A DNA stretch of 64,000 bases from Ensifer adhaerens (GCF_002007205.1 NZ_LAZS01000005.1:496001-560000); one strand, 5' to 3'; positions 1 through 8,485 are shown, counted from the first letter of the stretch. Numbers and translations: made by a program. Notes: generated by a model from the letters alone, not told the origin.

Positions 1-742
1 TTCCGCCGCCAGCGGTCGGCGCAATCGGCGTTACCCCTACCAGTATCCCGCCGGGGCTCGCCGCCGTCGCCGCCGTATCCGAAAGCAGAACCGCGTCCAA
101 GGCGACTTGCGTATCGAAAGCAATGGCGTCCCGCAAAAGGGCTTCGATATTGGGCAAGCTGCGCTTGGCAATTTCGCTGGTAAACGTCGAAATGACGCCA
201 AGCTTATGCGGAACGACCGTTCCGCTGGTCAGCGTCAGTTTCTTGACCGGAATGGCATCGCCCTCCCCAACGAAACCGCCGGCTAGTTCGGTGCCTGGGT
301 TGGTTCGGGAAGGAAGCCTAAAGGCGGCAGCGCCGGGGCCGAATTCGAGGTTTAGCCCGCGCGCATGCAACGTCGCATATGTCGAGTTTGGCGAGAGAAG
401 CGGAAGCGCGGCAACGGTCTCGCCGCCCGCCAAAGCGCCCGCCCATTCGAGATTGTCCGTCCTCGCCGGCGCCGTTGCTTTGAAAATCGTATCGGGTTCC
501 GCAACCGCCTTGGCAATCCGCTCGCCATAGAGCGTCTTCGCCATTTCCGCCGCGTCCCGTTTCAGCGGGTAGGCGATAACGCGCGCGGCAAGGGCCTTGA
601 TCAGGATATCGCGCGGCGAGGGCTTGCGGCGTTCGCTGCCGCCCATTGCCGAAAGAATGCGATGCGCCCCTACCGTGCTGCTCTTGATTTGAGCGAGATG
701 GCGGTGAATTCGTTCCTCTGCGGCTGCGTGGTCATGCACCAT
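1..742 (-). CDS. HK97-fold phage major capsid protein (partial, runs off left edge)
   Basis: The minus-strand frame is open from an ATG at 742 to the window edge, about 247 residues. The first 110 or so residues are helical and charged, like a delta/scaffold region. Then come the capsid-body signatures EGDAIPVKKLTLTSG, a long helix containing TSEIAKRSLPNIEALLRDAI, and LLSDTAAT followed by a PGGILVGVTPI-like stretch, which are typical of HK97 capsids. It assembles the icosahedral shell. The start overlaps the end of the upstream 106-residue gene by 11 bases, so the two are probably translationally coupled. A capsid gene near AlpA and primase genes suggests a capsid-forming satellite or a complete prophage; the missing left side decides. 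Confidence 0.75.
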   Translation of the reverse strand, partial: MVHDHAAAEERIHRHLAQIKSSTVGAHRILSAMGGSERRKPSPRDILIKALAARVIAYPLKRDAAEMAKTLYGERIAKAVAEPDTIFKATAPARTDNLEWAGALAGGETVAALPLLSPNSTYATLHARGLNLEFGPGAAAFRLPSRTNPGTELAGGFVGEGDAIPVKKLTLTSGTVVPHKLGVISTFTSEIAKRSLPNIEALLRDAIAFDTQVALDAVLLSDTAATAASPGGILVGVTPIAPTAGGG

Positions 743-1052
743 GGAAGGTCTCCCCGTAGACGAGTTTGCGCAATTCGGCGTTTTCGGCTTCAAGCTTTTC
801 GATCCGCGCAAGAACCTCCTCCCTGATCTGGTGAAGGACTTGCGCTGTGGCGTCGGTGAGTATTGTTGCGGCGTCGTTGGCCCAAGCGCGGCCCGCCAGT
901 TCGGCAACGTCATGGACGTAACCCGCATTGACCGGCGCGGCGCGGTTCGGCGGCGGCTTAACCATTTTGCGGTTGGCTGCCTGCCGTTCGAGTTCGGCGA
1001 ATTGCTCCGGCGTATATTTCGCGCGCAACTCTTCGATTGTCGGCTTGAGCAT
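732..1052 (-). CDS. Small coiled-coil protein upstream of capsid gene
   Basis: 106 residues with no family recognised. The C-terminal third (IREEVLARIEKLEAENAEL) is a leucine-heptad coiled coil, preceded by a proline/asparagine-rich middle. It overlaps the capsid start by 11 bases and is read in the same direction. The position suggests a morphogenesis helper or a head-gene regulator, but this is inference from context only. Confidence 0.6.
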   Translation of the reverse strand: MLKPTIEELRAKYTPEQFAELERQAANRKMVKPPPNRAAPVNAGYVHDVAELAGRAWANDAATILTDATAQVLHQIREEVLARIEKLEAENAELRKLVYGETFHGA

Positions 1053-1315
1053 TAAAAAACCCTCCGAAACGCGCGCGGAAGGGCTGAATGTTTCGAAGCT
1101 GGTCCGGTCAGCAATCCACGCGACTGTCTCGATTGTACCAGATTGTTACGGTTCCGAAATAACCGAAATGAAATGCCGGTCAGGCCGGGTCAAGAGGGGT
1201 TATTGAGGGTATTTTTCCCCGTTTTGGCAAAAGGCCCCAAAATATTTTTTCACGGAATCGACACCACGAGTCCAGCCGCGATGTTGGCGGCCTCCCCCTT
1301 ACTCTCGGCCTATCC

Positions 1316-1357
1316 CCCCCCCCCGGCCCCATGAAGTGCCAAGGGGCCGGGGGGGGG
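1316..1357. terminator. Very strong G/C-only hairpin
   Basis: A run of nine C plus GGCCCC (1316-1330) pairs perfectly with GGGGCC plus nine G (1343-1357) around a 12-base loop. The 15-bp stem is purely G/C. It lies just past the minus-strand stop at 1364, between the capsid operon and the plus-strand ATPase cargo, and could insulate the two. It lacks a T tract, so factor-independent termination is not certain. Confidence 0.6.
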
Positions 1358-1363
1358 CTGCTG

Positions 1364-1606
1364 CTATTTCGGTTGAGCCAGACGCCATGTTCGGTTGCGC
1401 TGAACGATGAACCGATAAACCAAATCGGGCAAACGCTGCGCGATAAACAGGTCGCGATCGCCGTCCTTTTCCCAAGTGTATCGCGAGAACCAATGCATAT
1501 CGAACTTGCCGATGCTTGGTTCGTGTCCAGCTTGTCGCTGATCCCGATCCTTCTGTATGTTCCACTCGGTGCGGGAGCGAAAACGAGTGGCCCCGAGACC
1601 GGCCAT
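1364..1606 (-). CDS. Possible small protein between capsid operon and cargo
   Basis: 80 residues, rich in W, R and D (for example FDMHWFSRYTWEKDGDRDLF), with no recognised family. It reads toward the capsid operon and stops 7 bases before the G/C hairpin. The composition is more protein-like than the competing frames here, but there is no strong ribosome site, so it may be spurious. Confidence 0.4.
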   Translation of the reverse strand: MAGLGATRFRSRTEWNIQKDRDQRQAGHEPSIGKFDMHWFSRYTWEKDGDRDLFIAQRLPDLVYRFIVQRNRTWRLAQPK

Positions 1607-1727
1607 TTCAATTTCGAGTTAGCGCTGGAACAGATCGGTGCGGAAAGAACCCTCACGGTTGCAGAGGATAGCAGAATCGTAGTCTACGTTGAGCGCGAGA
1701 GCTGCGCAGCTCATTCGGGGGCCTCCA
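1607..1727. other. Divergent intergenic region before the ATPase/PIN-like cargo
   Basis: About 120 bases between the small minus-strand ORF and the ATPase. The promoter for the plus-strand cargo pair should lie here. I see a G-rich ribosome-site-like stretch at about 1715-1721 but no clear -35/-10 pair. Confidence 0.3.
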
Positions 1728-2987
1728 TTGACTGTAGAGATATTTGCTAAGAACTACCGAGGATTTCGGGAGCTGTATTTTCCCCTCGATGGAACTAGTT
1801 TCTTAATAGGGGACAATAGTTCTGGTAAGAGTTCAGTTCTGAACTTGGCAAACTACGTTGTTTCAACAGAACTTCAGACAACTCGCGTAATGAAGGACTC
1901 GGAGCCGTTTGGACGTTACGATTTCTTCTCGCCGTATTTTTCTTTTGCGGACGTGACGATTGGCTTCAAGTCGTCGATGAAGAAGCGAACGGTTTCTAAG
2001 TTGATCACAATGAAGCGACGTAGTGACCTTTTGCAGCCAGCTGTCCAGAGGTTCACTGTTGTAAGCGATGGTATGCGTCTGACATTTAGGCAAACCGAGC
2101 GCGGGTGCTGGTTCAAGACTTCTGTCTTGCCGGCAGACTATACTTGGAGAGACCTATGTCGTGTTCACGAAGAGCCTGGTGGATTTAAGCGATTCCCCAT
2201 GGACGCCGAAGGCGAAGCGCACTCTGTGAATTCCGTCGGGTTCATCTTTTCACTGATAAGCAAACGCTTGGTTGGCAGCCAGTTTGGGGAAGCTTTATTG
2301 CGGAGCATCGAGCCCGCCATTCCTCATGATTCTGCCCACATAGGGCCGCTGCGGCAGTCTCCAGTACCTTTCTATACCCACGACAGGAAATATAACGTTC
2401 GCGGTTCGCATTTCGCTTCCATGTGGCACGACATGACGAAGGCGAAAGATGCCGTTTACCTAGATGTGGTGCGGAAATTTGGTGCCGAGAGCCAGCTATT
2501 CGAGGATCTCAGTGTAGAAAAGTTGTCCAAAAAGGTGTCCGCGTCGCCACTTGTGGTAACCGTGAAGAAGCACGGGAAAGACTTCACCCTCGCTCAGGTC
2601 GGTGTAGGTATATCTCAGGTAGTTCCAATTATAGTTGACGCGATCTTCCGAAAGGCGACGAATGATACTGTGGTTATGCTACTGCAGCAGCCGGAGCTTC
2701 ATCTTCATCCCATCGCCCAAGCTGCGCTCGGAGAATTCATCTTCAGTATGGCAGATGATTCTATGTGGTTCGTTATCGAAACACACAGTGACTACCTAAT
2801 CGATCGCTTCCGCATAAACATCAAGGAGAAGAGTGAGGTTAAGCCTGCCAGAGTATTGTTCTGTGAGAATCGTGAGGACGGAAACCATTGCACCATTATC
2901 GAAATTGGAACTGATGGTGAGATAGTGGATCCGCCTGAGAATTATCGAGATTTCCAGCTTAATGAGCTAATGCGGACCATGTTCTAA
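1728..2987 (+). CDS. AAA ATPase (OLD/DUF3696-like), putative antiphage defence
   Basis: About 419 residues from a TTG at 1728; a TTG at 1689 is the alternative and adds 13 residues. Walker A is GDNSSGKSS at about residues 28-36. LLQQPELHLHP near residue 320 is the Walker B/D-loop region of SMC/OLD-like ATPases, and FVIETHSDYLIDR about 35 residues later is the sensor histidine motif. These marks are typical of the AAA_15/DUF3696 ATPases of two-gene defence systems. The stop overlaps the ATG of the next gene (TAATG), so the pair is coupled. Base composition is clearly more A+T-rich than the flanks, which supports horizontal transfer. The defence role is inferred. Confidence 0.75.
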   Translation: MTVEIFAKNYRGFRELYFPLDGTSFLIGDNSSGKSSVLNLANYVVSTELQTTRVMKDSEPFGRYDFFSPYFSFADVTIGFKSSMKKRTVSKLITMKRRSDLLQPAVQRFTVVSDGMRLTFRQTERGCWFKTSVLPADYTWRDLCRVHEEPGGFKRFPMDAEGEAHSVNSVGFIFSLISKRLVGSQFGEALLRSIEPAIPHDSAHIGPLRQSPVPFYTHDRKYNVRGSHFASMWHDMTKAKDAVYLDVVRKFGAESQLFEDLSVEKLSKKVSASPLVVTVKKHGKDFTLAQVGVGISQVVPIIVDAIFRKATNDTVVMLLQQPELHLHPIAQAALGEFIFSMADDSMWFVIETHSDYLIDRFRINIKEKSEVKPARVLFCENREDGNHCTIIEIGTDGEIVDPPENYRDFQLNELMRTMF

Positions 2988-3439
2988 TGGCAATAGTACT
3001 AATTGACGTGTCAGCTTTCTCTAAAGATTGGTTTCGAAGGATCATTAAGCAACTGGGGAAATCAAGTGGCGTGCGATTTTTGTTCACGGATCAAGAGAAG
3101 TATTTGAGAGAGGTCGGCGGCGTCGTACCGTTGGCTACTTTTCTAAAAGAGATGAAAAATAAGGGTAGGAGGATAGATGTACCTTCTGCTGACGTCCAAG
3201 AGTTAATGGATAACCTCGGCAAACATGCTACCTGGATTGCGAACGCAAAAGTCTGTGATGATCCGCACCTGTTTGCCATTACTACGCTTGGGAGAGGAAA
3301 GTACATCTTTACGGACGAGAAACGGCTTGCAAAATGCCGGGGCTGTATGGTGCCCGTGAAAGCTGACATTTGCGGGTTTAAGACCATACGGTCTGAGGCC
3401 GTCTATAAGAAGCACCGCAGCAAGGTGTTCAAAGCGTAG
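2987..3439 (+). CDS. PIN-like putative effector nuclease paired with the ATPase
   Basis: 150 residues. It opens with the hydrophobic strand and acidic residue AIVLIDVS. The C-terminal half has CDDPHLFAITTLGRGKYI followed by FTDEKRLAKC, which matches the spaced acidic residues of PIN nucleases (D5, D93/D94 and the D of TDEK). The start overlaps the ATPase stop by one base. An ATPase sensor with a small nuclease-like partner fits an abortive-infection logic. I do not recognise a named system with exactly this pair. The PIN assignment is from motif reading and is only moderately supported. Confidence 0.6.
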   Translation: MAIVLIDVSAFSKDWFRRIIKQLGKSSGVRFLFTDQEKYLREVGGVVPLATFLKEMKNKGRRIDVPSADVQELMDNLGKHATWIANAKVCDDPHLFAITTLGRGKYIFTDEKRLAKCRGCMVPVKADICGFKTIRSEAVYKKHRSKVFKA

Positions 3440-3530
3440 CTGTTCGCCTTCTTTTGCCAACGGATTTAGCGGTCGGCGTTGCTTGAGCTACCGCCTCGAT
3501 GCATCGGCTCCGACCTTAATTTCGAGCTTG

Positions 3531-3767
3531 TTAGCCATCGGCCAACTCCGCGCTGAGATCGAACTGGCCAACGACTTCGGTGGCGAGCGTCAGCAATTTG
3601 CCTTCGTCCATTTCGACTAATTCGGCTTCGGAAAGCCGCTTGCCTTGGGCGGCGGCGAAGATCGCGACGAGGCGCACGCAGTATTGGCTATCGGATATTT
3701 CGCCGCGCGAATGTTCGCCAGCCAATCGAAGAGAGCGGAAGAACGGCAGCGCGAGCGCGTTACTCAT
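3531..3767 (-). CDS. Small hypothetical island protein
   Basis: 78 residues, helical and acidic toward the C-terminus (EAELVEMDEGKLLTLATEVV). Its start overlaps the stop of the upstream 3760-4053 gene by 8 bases, so it belongs to the minus-strand island operon. No family is recognised. Confidence 0.55.
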   Translation of the reverse strand: MSNALALPFFRSLRLAGEHSRGEISDSQYCVRLVAIFAAAQGKRLSEAELVEMDEGKLLTLATEVVGQFDLSAELADG

Positions 3768-4053
3768 CGCCGAACTCCTCGTCCGTCATGCGCTCGAACC
3801 AAATGGCGACGTAGCTGGCATATTCGGCCAACTGCCTATCGCTGAGCTGATCCAGTTCCGATTGCGTAAACGGGCGACGGCCCTTGCGAACGAAAGCGCG
3901 GACGACCTCTATCAGGAAAGCGCGCGGGCTTGTCGCCTCGCCGCCCAAGCGGGCGCGTATAGTTTCCATGCGGGCTTTGAAAAGGGAGAGTGTTCGCCGG
4001 TTCTCGCTCGGCTCCGGCTCATGGCCATGGGGTTCGGGAACGTGAGCATTCAT
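3760..4053 (-). CDS. Small hypothetical island protein
   Basis: 97 residues from the ATG at 4053; an in-frame start at 4095 is possible. The N-terminus is proline/histidine-rich, followed by a basic helix and an acidic, aromatic C-terminus (WFERMTDEEFGDE). It lies downstream of the ParB/MT-A70 gene and overlaps the next gene by 8 bases. Function unknown. Confidence 0.55.
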   Translation of the reverse strand: MNAHVPEPHGHEPEPSENRRTLSLFKARMETIRARLGGEATSPRAFLIEVVRAFVRKGRRPFTQSELDQLSDRQLAEYASYVAIWFERMTDEEFGDE

Positions 4054-4136
4054 GGCGCTGGCCTCCCTGCGCATGGCTCTCCTGCTGTTTCCCAAGGCGA
4101 AGGATAGCAGAGAGGACGGGGGAAACGAAGACGGGG

Positions 4137-5276
4137 CTATTCCCCTGCGAGCGCAACCCGGAAGGTCTGGCTTTCATCGCCGTGTCCATCCCAATTTGGC
4201 CGTTCGTGTCTGCTGAAAAGCTCTGCATACCGGGGCGCCGGGCAAAGGTCCTCGACCAGCGCATAGAACTCCTCCGGCTTTTGCGAGTGATCCCTTACGG
4301 GCGCGCGCAGCAAAGTGCTCATAGCCGCAAGCTCGACAACCGGCTTTCCCCGAACGGCGAACAGGCAATGCTCGGTTTGCCCCCGGAGCCAAAAGCCTTG
4401 CCCCATTCGGTCTTTGGCCCACGTCAGCATGGTTTTATGCTCGAACCCCCAAGCGTCCAGAACCTCGAACGCCTGCCGCAAATGATAGTTCGTCGTCCAT
4501 AGCCAAAGGATCGAATCCGGGTGCGCAAGCGCTGCAACGTCCAGCGTGCAAATTTGATCAATGGACATTGTCGGGTAAAGATAGGTAGCCCGGAAAGCCG
4601 GGTCATCGTCCTCGATATCATACGGCCATGGCGGGTCGGCAACGATAACGCGATATGGCCCGCGCGCCGGCAACGGCGGCGTTTCCCGCCGTATGGCTTC
4701 CGCCTTTCGCGCAACGACCAGCCGCCTGAACGGCCCGTCCACGCGCCCGGTTCGGTCCATATCCTCGACCAGCTTGCCGTATTTTTCCGGCTCCGCTTCC
4801 GCCGCCTCGACCAGTTCCTTGGCTTTGGCCAACGTCGTCCGCTTGGCCCCGATCCGAGCGGCAACCTTGTCGCGGGATTCGCCATTTGGCCCCGCCAAGT
4901 TGGCGGAGCCATTTCTGTGGCGCGCCGCGTCTATTCGTTCTTGGGCCGCCGCCCGTTCCTCGTCCTCAACGTCCTTGGCAATTGCGACCTGTTCGGAGGG
5001 GAGGAACTGTTTTCGCTCTTGGTTCTCCGCCAGTTCGCCGCGAACTATCGAGGCAATATCGACTACCCTTACGGGGATTTCCTGCCAGCCCAAAAGCCGC
5101 GCCGCCGCCAACCGCCGTTCGCCGGCTATTAGGCTGCCGTCCGGTTTTATGACAATTGGCTGCAGCAAACCGATTTCAGCTATCGAGGCGGCGAGGCTTG
5201 TAAGATCGCCTATGACGACCCTATGGCGCTTGCCGACGCGGATTGATTCAATGGGGCGTTTCTCTGTCCCCTGCAT
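4137..5276 (-). CDS. ParB-N/MT-A70 fusion DNA adenine methyltransferase
   Basis: 379 residues. Residues 1-100 are a ParB/Srx-like nuclease fold (IVIKPDGSLIAGERRLAAA is the ParB box II-like segment). After a helical linker, residues from about 215 form an MT-A70 N6-adenine methyltransferase with the catalytic DPPW motif (VIVADPPWPYD) and downstream WLRGQTEHCLFAVRG. Such fusions are common in alphaproteobacterial phages and islands, where they methylate element DNA, plausibly against restriction. It follows the helicase gene across a gap with repeats. The family call is strong; target site unknown. Confidence 0.88.
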   Translation of the reverse strand: MQGTEKRPIESIRVGKRHRVVIGDLTSLAASIAEIGLLQPIVIKPDGSLIAGERRLAAARLLGWQEIPVRVVDIASIVRGELAENQERKQFLPSEQVAIAKDVEDEERAAAQERIDAARHRNGSANLAGPNGESRDKVAARIGAKRTTLAKAKELVEAAEAEPEKYGKLVEDMDRTGRVDGPFRRLVVARKAEAIRRETPPLPARGPYRVIVADPPWPYDIEDDDPAFRATYLYPTMSIDQICTLDVAALAHPDSILWLWTTNYHLRQAFEVLDAWGFEHKTMLTWAKDRMGQGFWLRGQTEHCLFAVRGKPVVELAAMSTLLRAPVRDHSQKPEEFYALVEDLCPAPRYAELFSRHERPNWDGHGDESQTFRVALAGE

Positions 5277-5344
5277 GCCTGTTTCCTCCCATTTTGCCGC
5301 CCTCCCGGCGGCGGCCTTCGATACGTAAATGAGGGGCCTCCCAA

Positions 5345-5458
5345 GGCCCCCTGTATTACGTAGTAATAGGGGGGGCGCGAACAGGTGGCCATGTTACTGA
5401 AAACATTGGCAAACCGCCGAGGCGGGAACAGGCAGGAAAAAGGGGGGCGCGAACAGGC
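5345..5458. repeat. Iteron-like GAACAGG repeats with hairpin, candidate origin
   Basis: In the gap between the helicase stop (5460) and methyltransferase start (5276), GCGAACAGG-type units occur at about 5377-5385, 5422-5432 and 5447-5457. The flanking G-runs make the first and third 16-base identical. Just left, a C-run plus TATTAC pairs with GTAATA plus a G-run (about 5347-5375). Repeats and a hairpin beside a RepA-like helicase resemble a plasmid or satellite origin; this is inference. Confidence 0.4.
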
Positions 5459-5459
5459 T

Positions 5460-6635
5460 CTAGAAGTTGCATTCAACAACCTCCAAGCGACGCGTTTCTT
5501 TCGATTTCGGGCCATGCAAAACGTTGGCGATCTTGCCGTTTGCCAGCAGCCAGCGCATGGCGGCGGCAAGCTCTTTGATCGAGATGTTTTCGTTGAGCGG
5601 ATCGGGGTAGAACAGCTTGGGCGCATAGTTGCCTGCTGTTGGCCCCGCCGACGCGGTGATATGGTTTTCGTTATGAAAGCGGAGGATGGCCACGAATACC
5701 CGCCTCGCCTTGTCCTGCCTGCCGATATCGCTCCCGGCCCGATCCGGCCTGTCGGTGCAAACCAGCGCGCCGCAATCCCACCGCAGGTTCAGCTTGATCC
5801 CCTTGGGGCCGTAATTGGCTTTCATGCTTTCAAGTACCTTGGCCGCGCTGTCGCCTTCGTGCGCGCCGTCGTTCTCGCCAGCGTCCCGCAGATACAGCCT
5901 TGAGCGGACGGAGTTGTTCCAGGCGGTCGAGCCCGACAGGCCGGTGCCGGTATTAATGCCGGTCAGCGAGGGGTGGCCCAACAACAGGACCACGCATTGG
6001 TGCCGGACGGCCAGCCGCCGCAACATGCCAATGAACTGCCGCGCCTGCGGGCGGCTGTTTTCGTTGCCCGCATAGGCGTCTGCCAAGTTATCGAGTGTAA
6101 GCAATCCCGGCTGTACCTTGGCCATGGTGAGGCTCAAGCGCTCGAACAGGCTGGTAGGGACAAGCCGCCCTTTGGCCTCCAAGGCCAGAACCGCGTCGTC
6201 GCCGACAAGGCTCATGATTTCCAGCGCGGCCATAGCGGCAAGGTCGAGCCGTTCTCCTGCCGCGATTTCGCAAGCCCTGCGGTTTATCTCGTCCTCGTCC
6301 TCCTCGGCGCTGAGATACAAAACCTTGCCTTGGCGAACGCTACCGTTCAGCCATGCGCCGCCAGAGGCGACGGCCATGGCGAGTTGCAGCGCCAGCAACG
6401 ATTTGCCGGTGCCGCCGTCGCCGGTCAGCAGCGTTACATTGCCAATCGGCAGCAAACCCCGTTCGTCCAGAAATGCGCGCGGCTTGGGCGGTGTGCGGGT
6501 AATCGCGGCCAGCGTTTTGGTCGGGATAGCGATTTGCGGCTCGCCATGGCCGTTCGGCGGCAGGTAGGTTTCTATGCGCTCGAAATCGTCCTCCCGAACC
6601 TCGTCGGGCTCGCGCGGCGGCTCACGTTTCGCCAT
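5460..6635 (-). CDS. RepA-like AAA helicase (RecA-fold, replicative)
   Basis: 391 residues from the ATG at 6635, which overlaps the primase end by 14 bases. Walker A is LLTGDGGTGKSLLALQLA (about residues 60-77), with KVLYLSAEEDEDE next and GLLTLDNLADAYAG as the Walker B strand. CVVLLLGHPSLTG and GSTAWNNSVRSRLYL complete the pattern of hexameric RepA/DnaB-like ATPases of the RSF1010 type. It should unwind island DNA, working with the primase upstream. Primase-helicase coupling is typical of satellites and small replicons. Confidence 0.85.
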   Translation of the reverse strand: MAKREPPREPDEVREDDFERIETYLPPNGHGEPQIAIPTKTLAAITRTPPKPRAFLDERGLLPIGNVTLLTGDGGTGKSLLALQLAMAVASGGAWLNGSVRQGKVLYLSAEEDEDEINRRACEIAAGERLDLAAMAALEIMSLVGDDAVLALEAKGRLVPTSLFERLSLTMAKVQPGLLTLDNLADAYAGNENSRPQARQFIGMLRRLAVRHQCVVLLLGHPSLTGINTGTGLSGSTAWNNSVRSRLYLRDAGENDGAHEGDSAAKVLESMKANYGPKGIKLNLRWDCGALVCTDRPDRAGSDIGRQDKARRVFVAILRFHNENHITASAGPTAGNYAPKLFYPDPLNENISIKELAAAMRWLLANGKIANVLHGPKSKETRRLEVVECNF

Positions 6636-7518
6636 GGTCGCGGCCCTCCTGCGGCGGGTAAAGGATAACGGCCCTCGAACCGGCGGCGGCCCAACGTTCC
6701 GCGCAGCGCCTTGCGGCCCCAATGCCGGTTTCGTCGTTGTCGGCCCATATCGCCAGCCGTCGAACCTTTTCGAGGATTGGCAGCGCGGCAATACCGCCCG
6801 CCGAACCCATGGCCCAAAGCGGCCTTACCCCGCGCTGGTAAAGCTTGAGGCCGGTTTCGACGCCCTCGCAAATGTTGAGCGTATCGCCCACGCGCTCGAA
6901 CGGCGAAATCATGACCGCTTGGCCCTTGACCGGCCCCAACATTTTCTTGTTGGCATGGCCGCGCCCGCGTATGCGGTGGATTGCCGTAACCGGCGGATCG
7001 GCCAGCGGTTCGCCCCGGTTGAGGATCGGTTCGAAGGCGCAGAGAAGCGTAGGCCCTGGGCGGCGCGGGTCGTCGCGGCCAAACGGGACGAACGGATGAA
7101 ACCGCAAGGTTCGACGGCGCAAATAATCCTCGGCGGGCAGTTCTATCCCGCGCATGTTCAAATAGTTTTCTACCCATGTATGGCGGCTATCGAGGCTTTC
7201 GCGCCATAACTGGGCGGCGAACTGCTGGCGGCGCGCTTCCGCCCGTTGCTGGTCCCGCCTGGCCTGCTCGAACCGCCGGTAGCGCTCGCGTTTCTCATGA
7301 GCCGACAGTTCCCGTTCCGGCTGGCCGGAACCCGCGAACCCCTCCCAGCCGCAGCGGGCGCAACAATGGGATATTGTTTCGGGGGAAAGCCGCCAGAGCC
7401 GCAGGACTCGGCGCATGCGGTTGGCGGGCGAGTGCCGGAAAGGCCCGCATGAGGGGCAGGCAACGTCAGCCATATCTCGGCGGCCCAACAGTAGCGCAAG
7501 CGTCTGATAATCGCTCAT
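6622..7518 (-). CDS. Zinc-finger/Toprim DNA primase
   Basis: 298 residues from the ATG at 7518. The N-terminal zinc ribbon has CPSCG near residue 22 and CCARCGW about 30 residues later. A charged helical linker follows, then a Toprim domain with the catalytic glutamate in NICEGVETGL and the acidic pair in LAIWADNDETGIGAA. This is the arrangement of phage and P4-type primases that lay down RNA primers. It overlaps the genes on both sides by a few bases, so it sits in one translationally coupled replication operon. Confidence 0.87.
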   Translation of the reverse strand: MSDYQTLALLLGRRDMADVACPSCGPFRHSPANRMRRVLRLWRLSPETISHCCARCGWEGFAGSGQPERELSAHEKRERYRRFEQARRDQQRAEARRQQFAAQLWRESLDSRHTWVENYLNMRGIELPAEDYLRRRTLRFHPFVPFGRDDPRRPGPTLLCAFEPILNRGEPLADPPVTAIHRIRGRGHANKKMLGPVKGQAVMISPFERVGDTLNICEGVETGLKLYQRGVRPLWAMGSAGGIAALPILEKVRRLAIWADNDETGIGAARRCAERWAAAGSRAVILYPPQEGRDHGET

Positions 7519-7868
7519 GGCCGCCCCCATAGGCCGGGGACGTATTGGGCGACCGCCTCAAGGGCGGCGGCGGAAAACCGTTTGGCCATGGCCGCGTCGT
7601 CAAAACTTACCAGCGGCTGGTACTTCGGCTTGCCGTCCTCATGGCGAACCGGCTGGCCGTCCCTGTCGAGCAAGGGCCGGGAAGGCAACGCGACCCATTG
7701 GCGGCTCCCCGTATCGAAAACCGCGCAGCCATGAAGGCGCAGGCGGAAGGCGGTTATGTGCAGATCAGCGAAACCCTTGAGCGCGCCCTGGCCGTTGGCG
7801 GCATGCCAGCCGATGCAGGAAATGCCGGATTGTGGGGGCGAGGTTTGGAGTTCGGCGGGAAGGTTCAT
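7515..7868 (-). CDS. Conserved small island protein (possible ssDNA-associated)
   Basis: 117 residues. The middle segment (ADLHITAFRLRLHGCAVF, then WVALPSRPLLDRDGQPV) has the strand pattern of a compact beta-barrel, recalling SpoVG-like or small ssDNA-binding proteins, but I cannot assign a family. The stop overlaps the primase ATG (ATGA), implying coupled expression and a role near replication. Confidence 0.6.
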   Translation of the reverse strand: MNLPAELQTSPPQSGISCIGWHAANGQGALKGFADLHITAFRLRLHGCAVFDTGSRQWVALPSRPLLDRDGQPVRHEDGKPKYQPLVSFDDAAMAKRFSAAALEAVAQYVPGLWGRP

Positions 7869-8101
7869 GGGCGGGCCTCGTCAAGCAAGCCCCATAGCCG
7901 GTCGCAATCGGCCTCCCGGCAATCGAGAAGCGCGCGCAAGGTTTCAACCTCGCAAAGCAGCCGCCGCGCCATATAGCGCTCGAACTGGACGGCGATTTCG
8001 GCAAGGGCGCTGTCGGGCTGCTTTTTTGCCAAATTGGTAAAATGATTTTCCGCACGGGGGGCTTGAGCGGCGGCGGGGATATTTCCGCGCCGCGCTGGCA
8101 T
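7865..8101 (-). CDS. Small helical island protein
   Basis: 78 residues. Residues 30-78 form an amphipathic helix with two cysteines (LLCEVETLRALLDCREADC). It overlaps the next gene by 4 bases. An in-frame downstream ATG in the MARRLL segment is an alternative start. No family recognised. Confidence 0.5.
   Translation of the reverse strand: MPARRGNIPAAAQAPRAENHFTNLAKKQPDSALAEIAVQFERYMARRLLCEVETLRALLDCREADCDRLWGLLDEARP
8025..8041. promoter_or_regulatory. Candidate operator, TTTGCCA-n3-TGGTAAA
   Basis: Inverted repeat with 7-base arms, one mismatch and a 3-base spacer. It has the same layout as the perfect copy at 8651-8671, 600 bases away. It falls inside the 7865-8101 reading frame near its start, so it could be chance, or it could mark a shorter gene. 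Confidence 0.3.
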
Positions 8102-8248
8102 TACAGCACCGAGGTTTCAGTACGGGGTTGCACGGCGCGGCTCCTCTTGCGGCGGGAGACCGGCGGCATTATTTTCGGGGCGGCAAAGTAGTCACAAGCC
8201 ACGCCAGAAAAACAGCGCGCCGTCGGGCCTCCGGCGGTGTTCTGTTGT

Positions 8249-8485
8249 TTACTCGGCGGTTTCTGTTTTGCGGCGGCGGGCGGCGCGGGCGCGCAACCAC
8301 GCATGGACTTCGCGGCGGGGATAGAGCGCGCCGCTTTGCATTGAGTCGCCCATTTTTACCGGCGGCGGAAATCCGCTAGTGCGGACAAGGCGACAAACTT
8401 CGACGCGGCTCTTAACAATCCGCCGGTTGATAAGATCATCGGCGCGATAGTAGCTGAATTCGTCGTCTTCCTGTTGCTCTTGCAT
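8249..8485 (-). CDS. AlpA-family helix-turn-helix regulator
   Basis: 78 residues. The region YYRADDLINRRIVKSRVEVC is a winged-helix/excisionase-like turn, followed by the AlpA-type GFPPPVKMG and then REVHAWLRARAARRR. AlpA proteins are the usual regulators of integrase and replication genes in proteobacterial phage-inducible islands and P4-like elements. It lies between integrase and the replication genes, exactly where such a regulator is expected. Confidence 0.83.
   Translation of the reverse strand: MQEQQEDDEFSYYRADDLINRRIVKSRVEVCRLVRTSGFPPPVKMGDSMQSGALYPRREVHAWLRARAARRRKTETAE

Noticed and set aside
8101-8304. Minus-strand ORF of 67 codons between the AlpA-like gene and 8101
   Set aside because: Overlaps the AlpA-like gene by 55 bases, has shadow-like composition and no ribosome site; the TAATG contact with the next gene alone is not enough.
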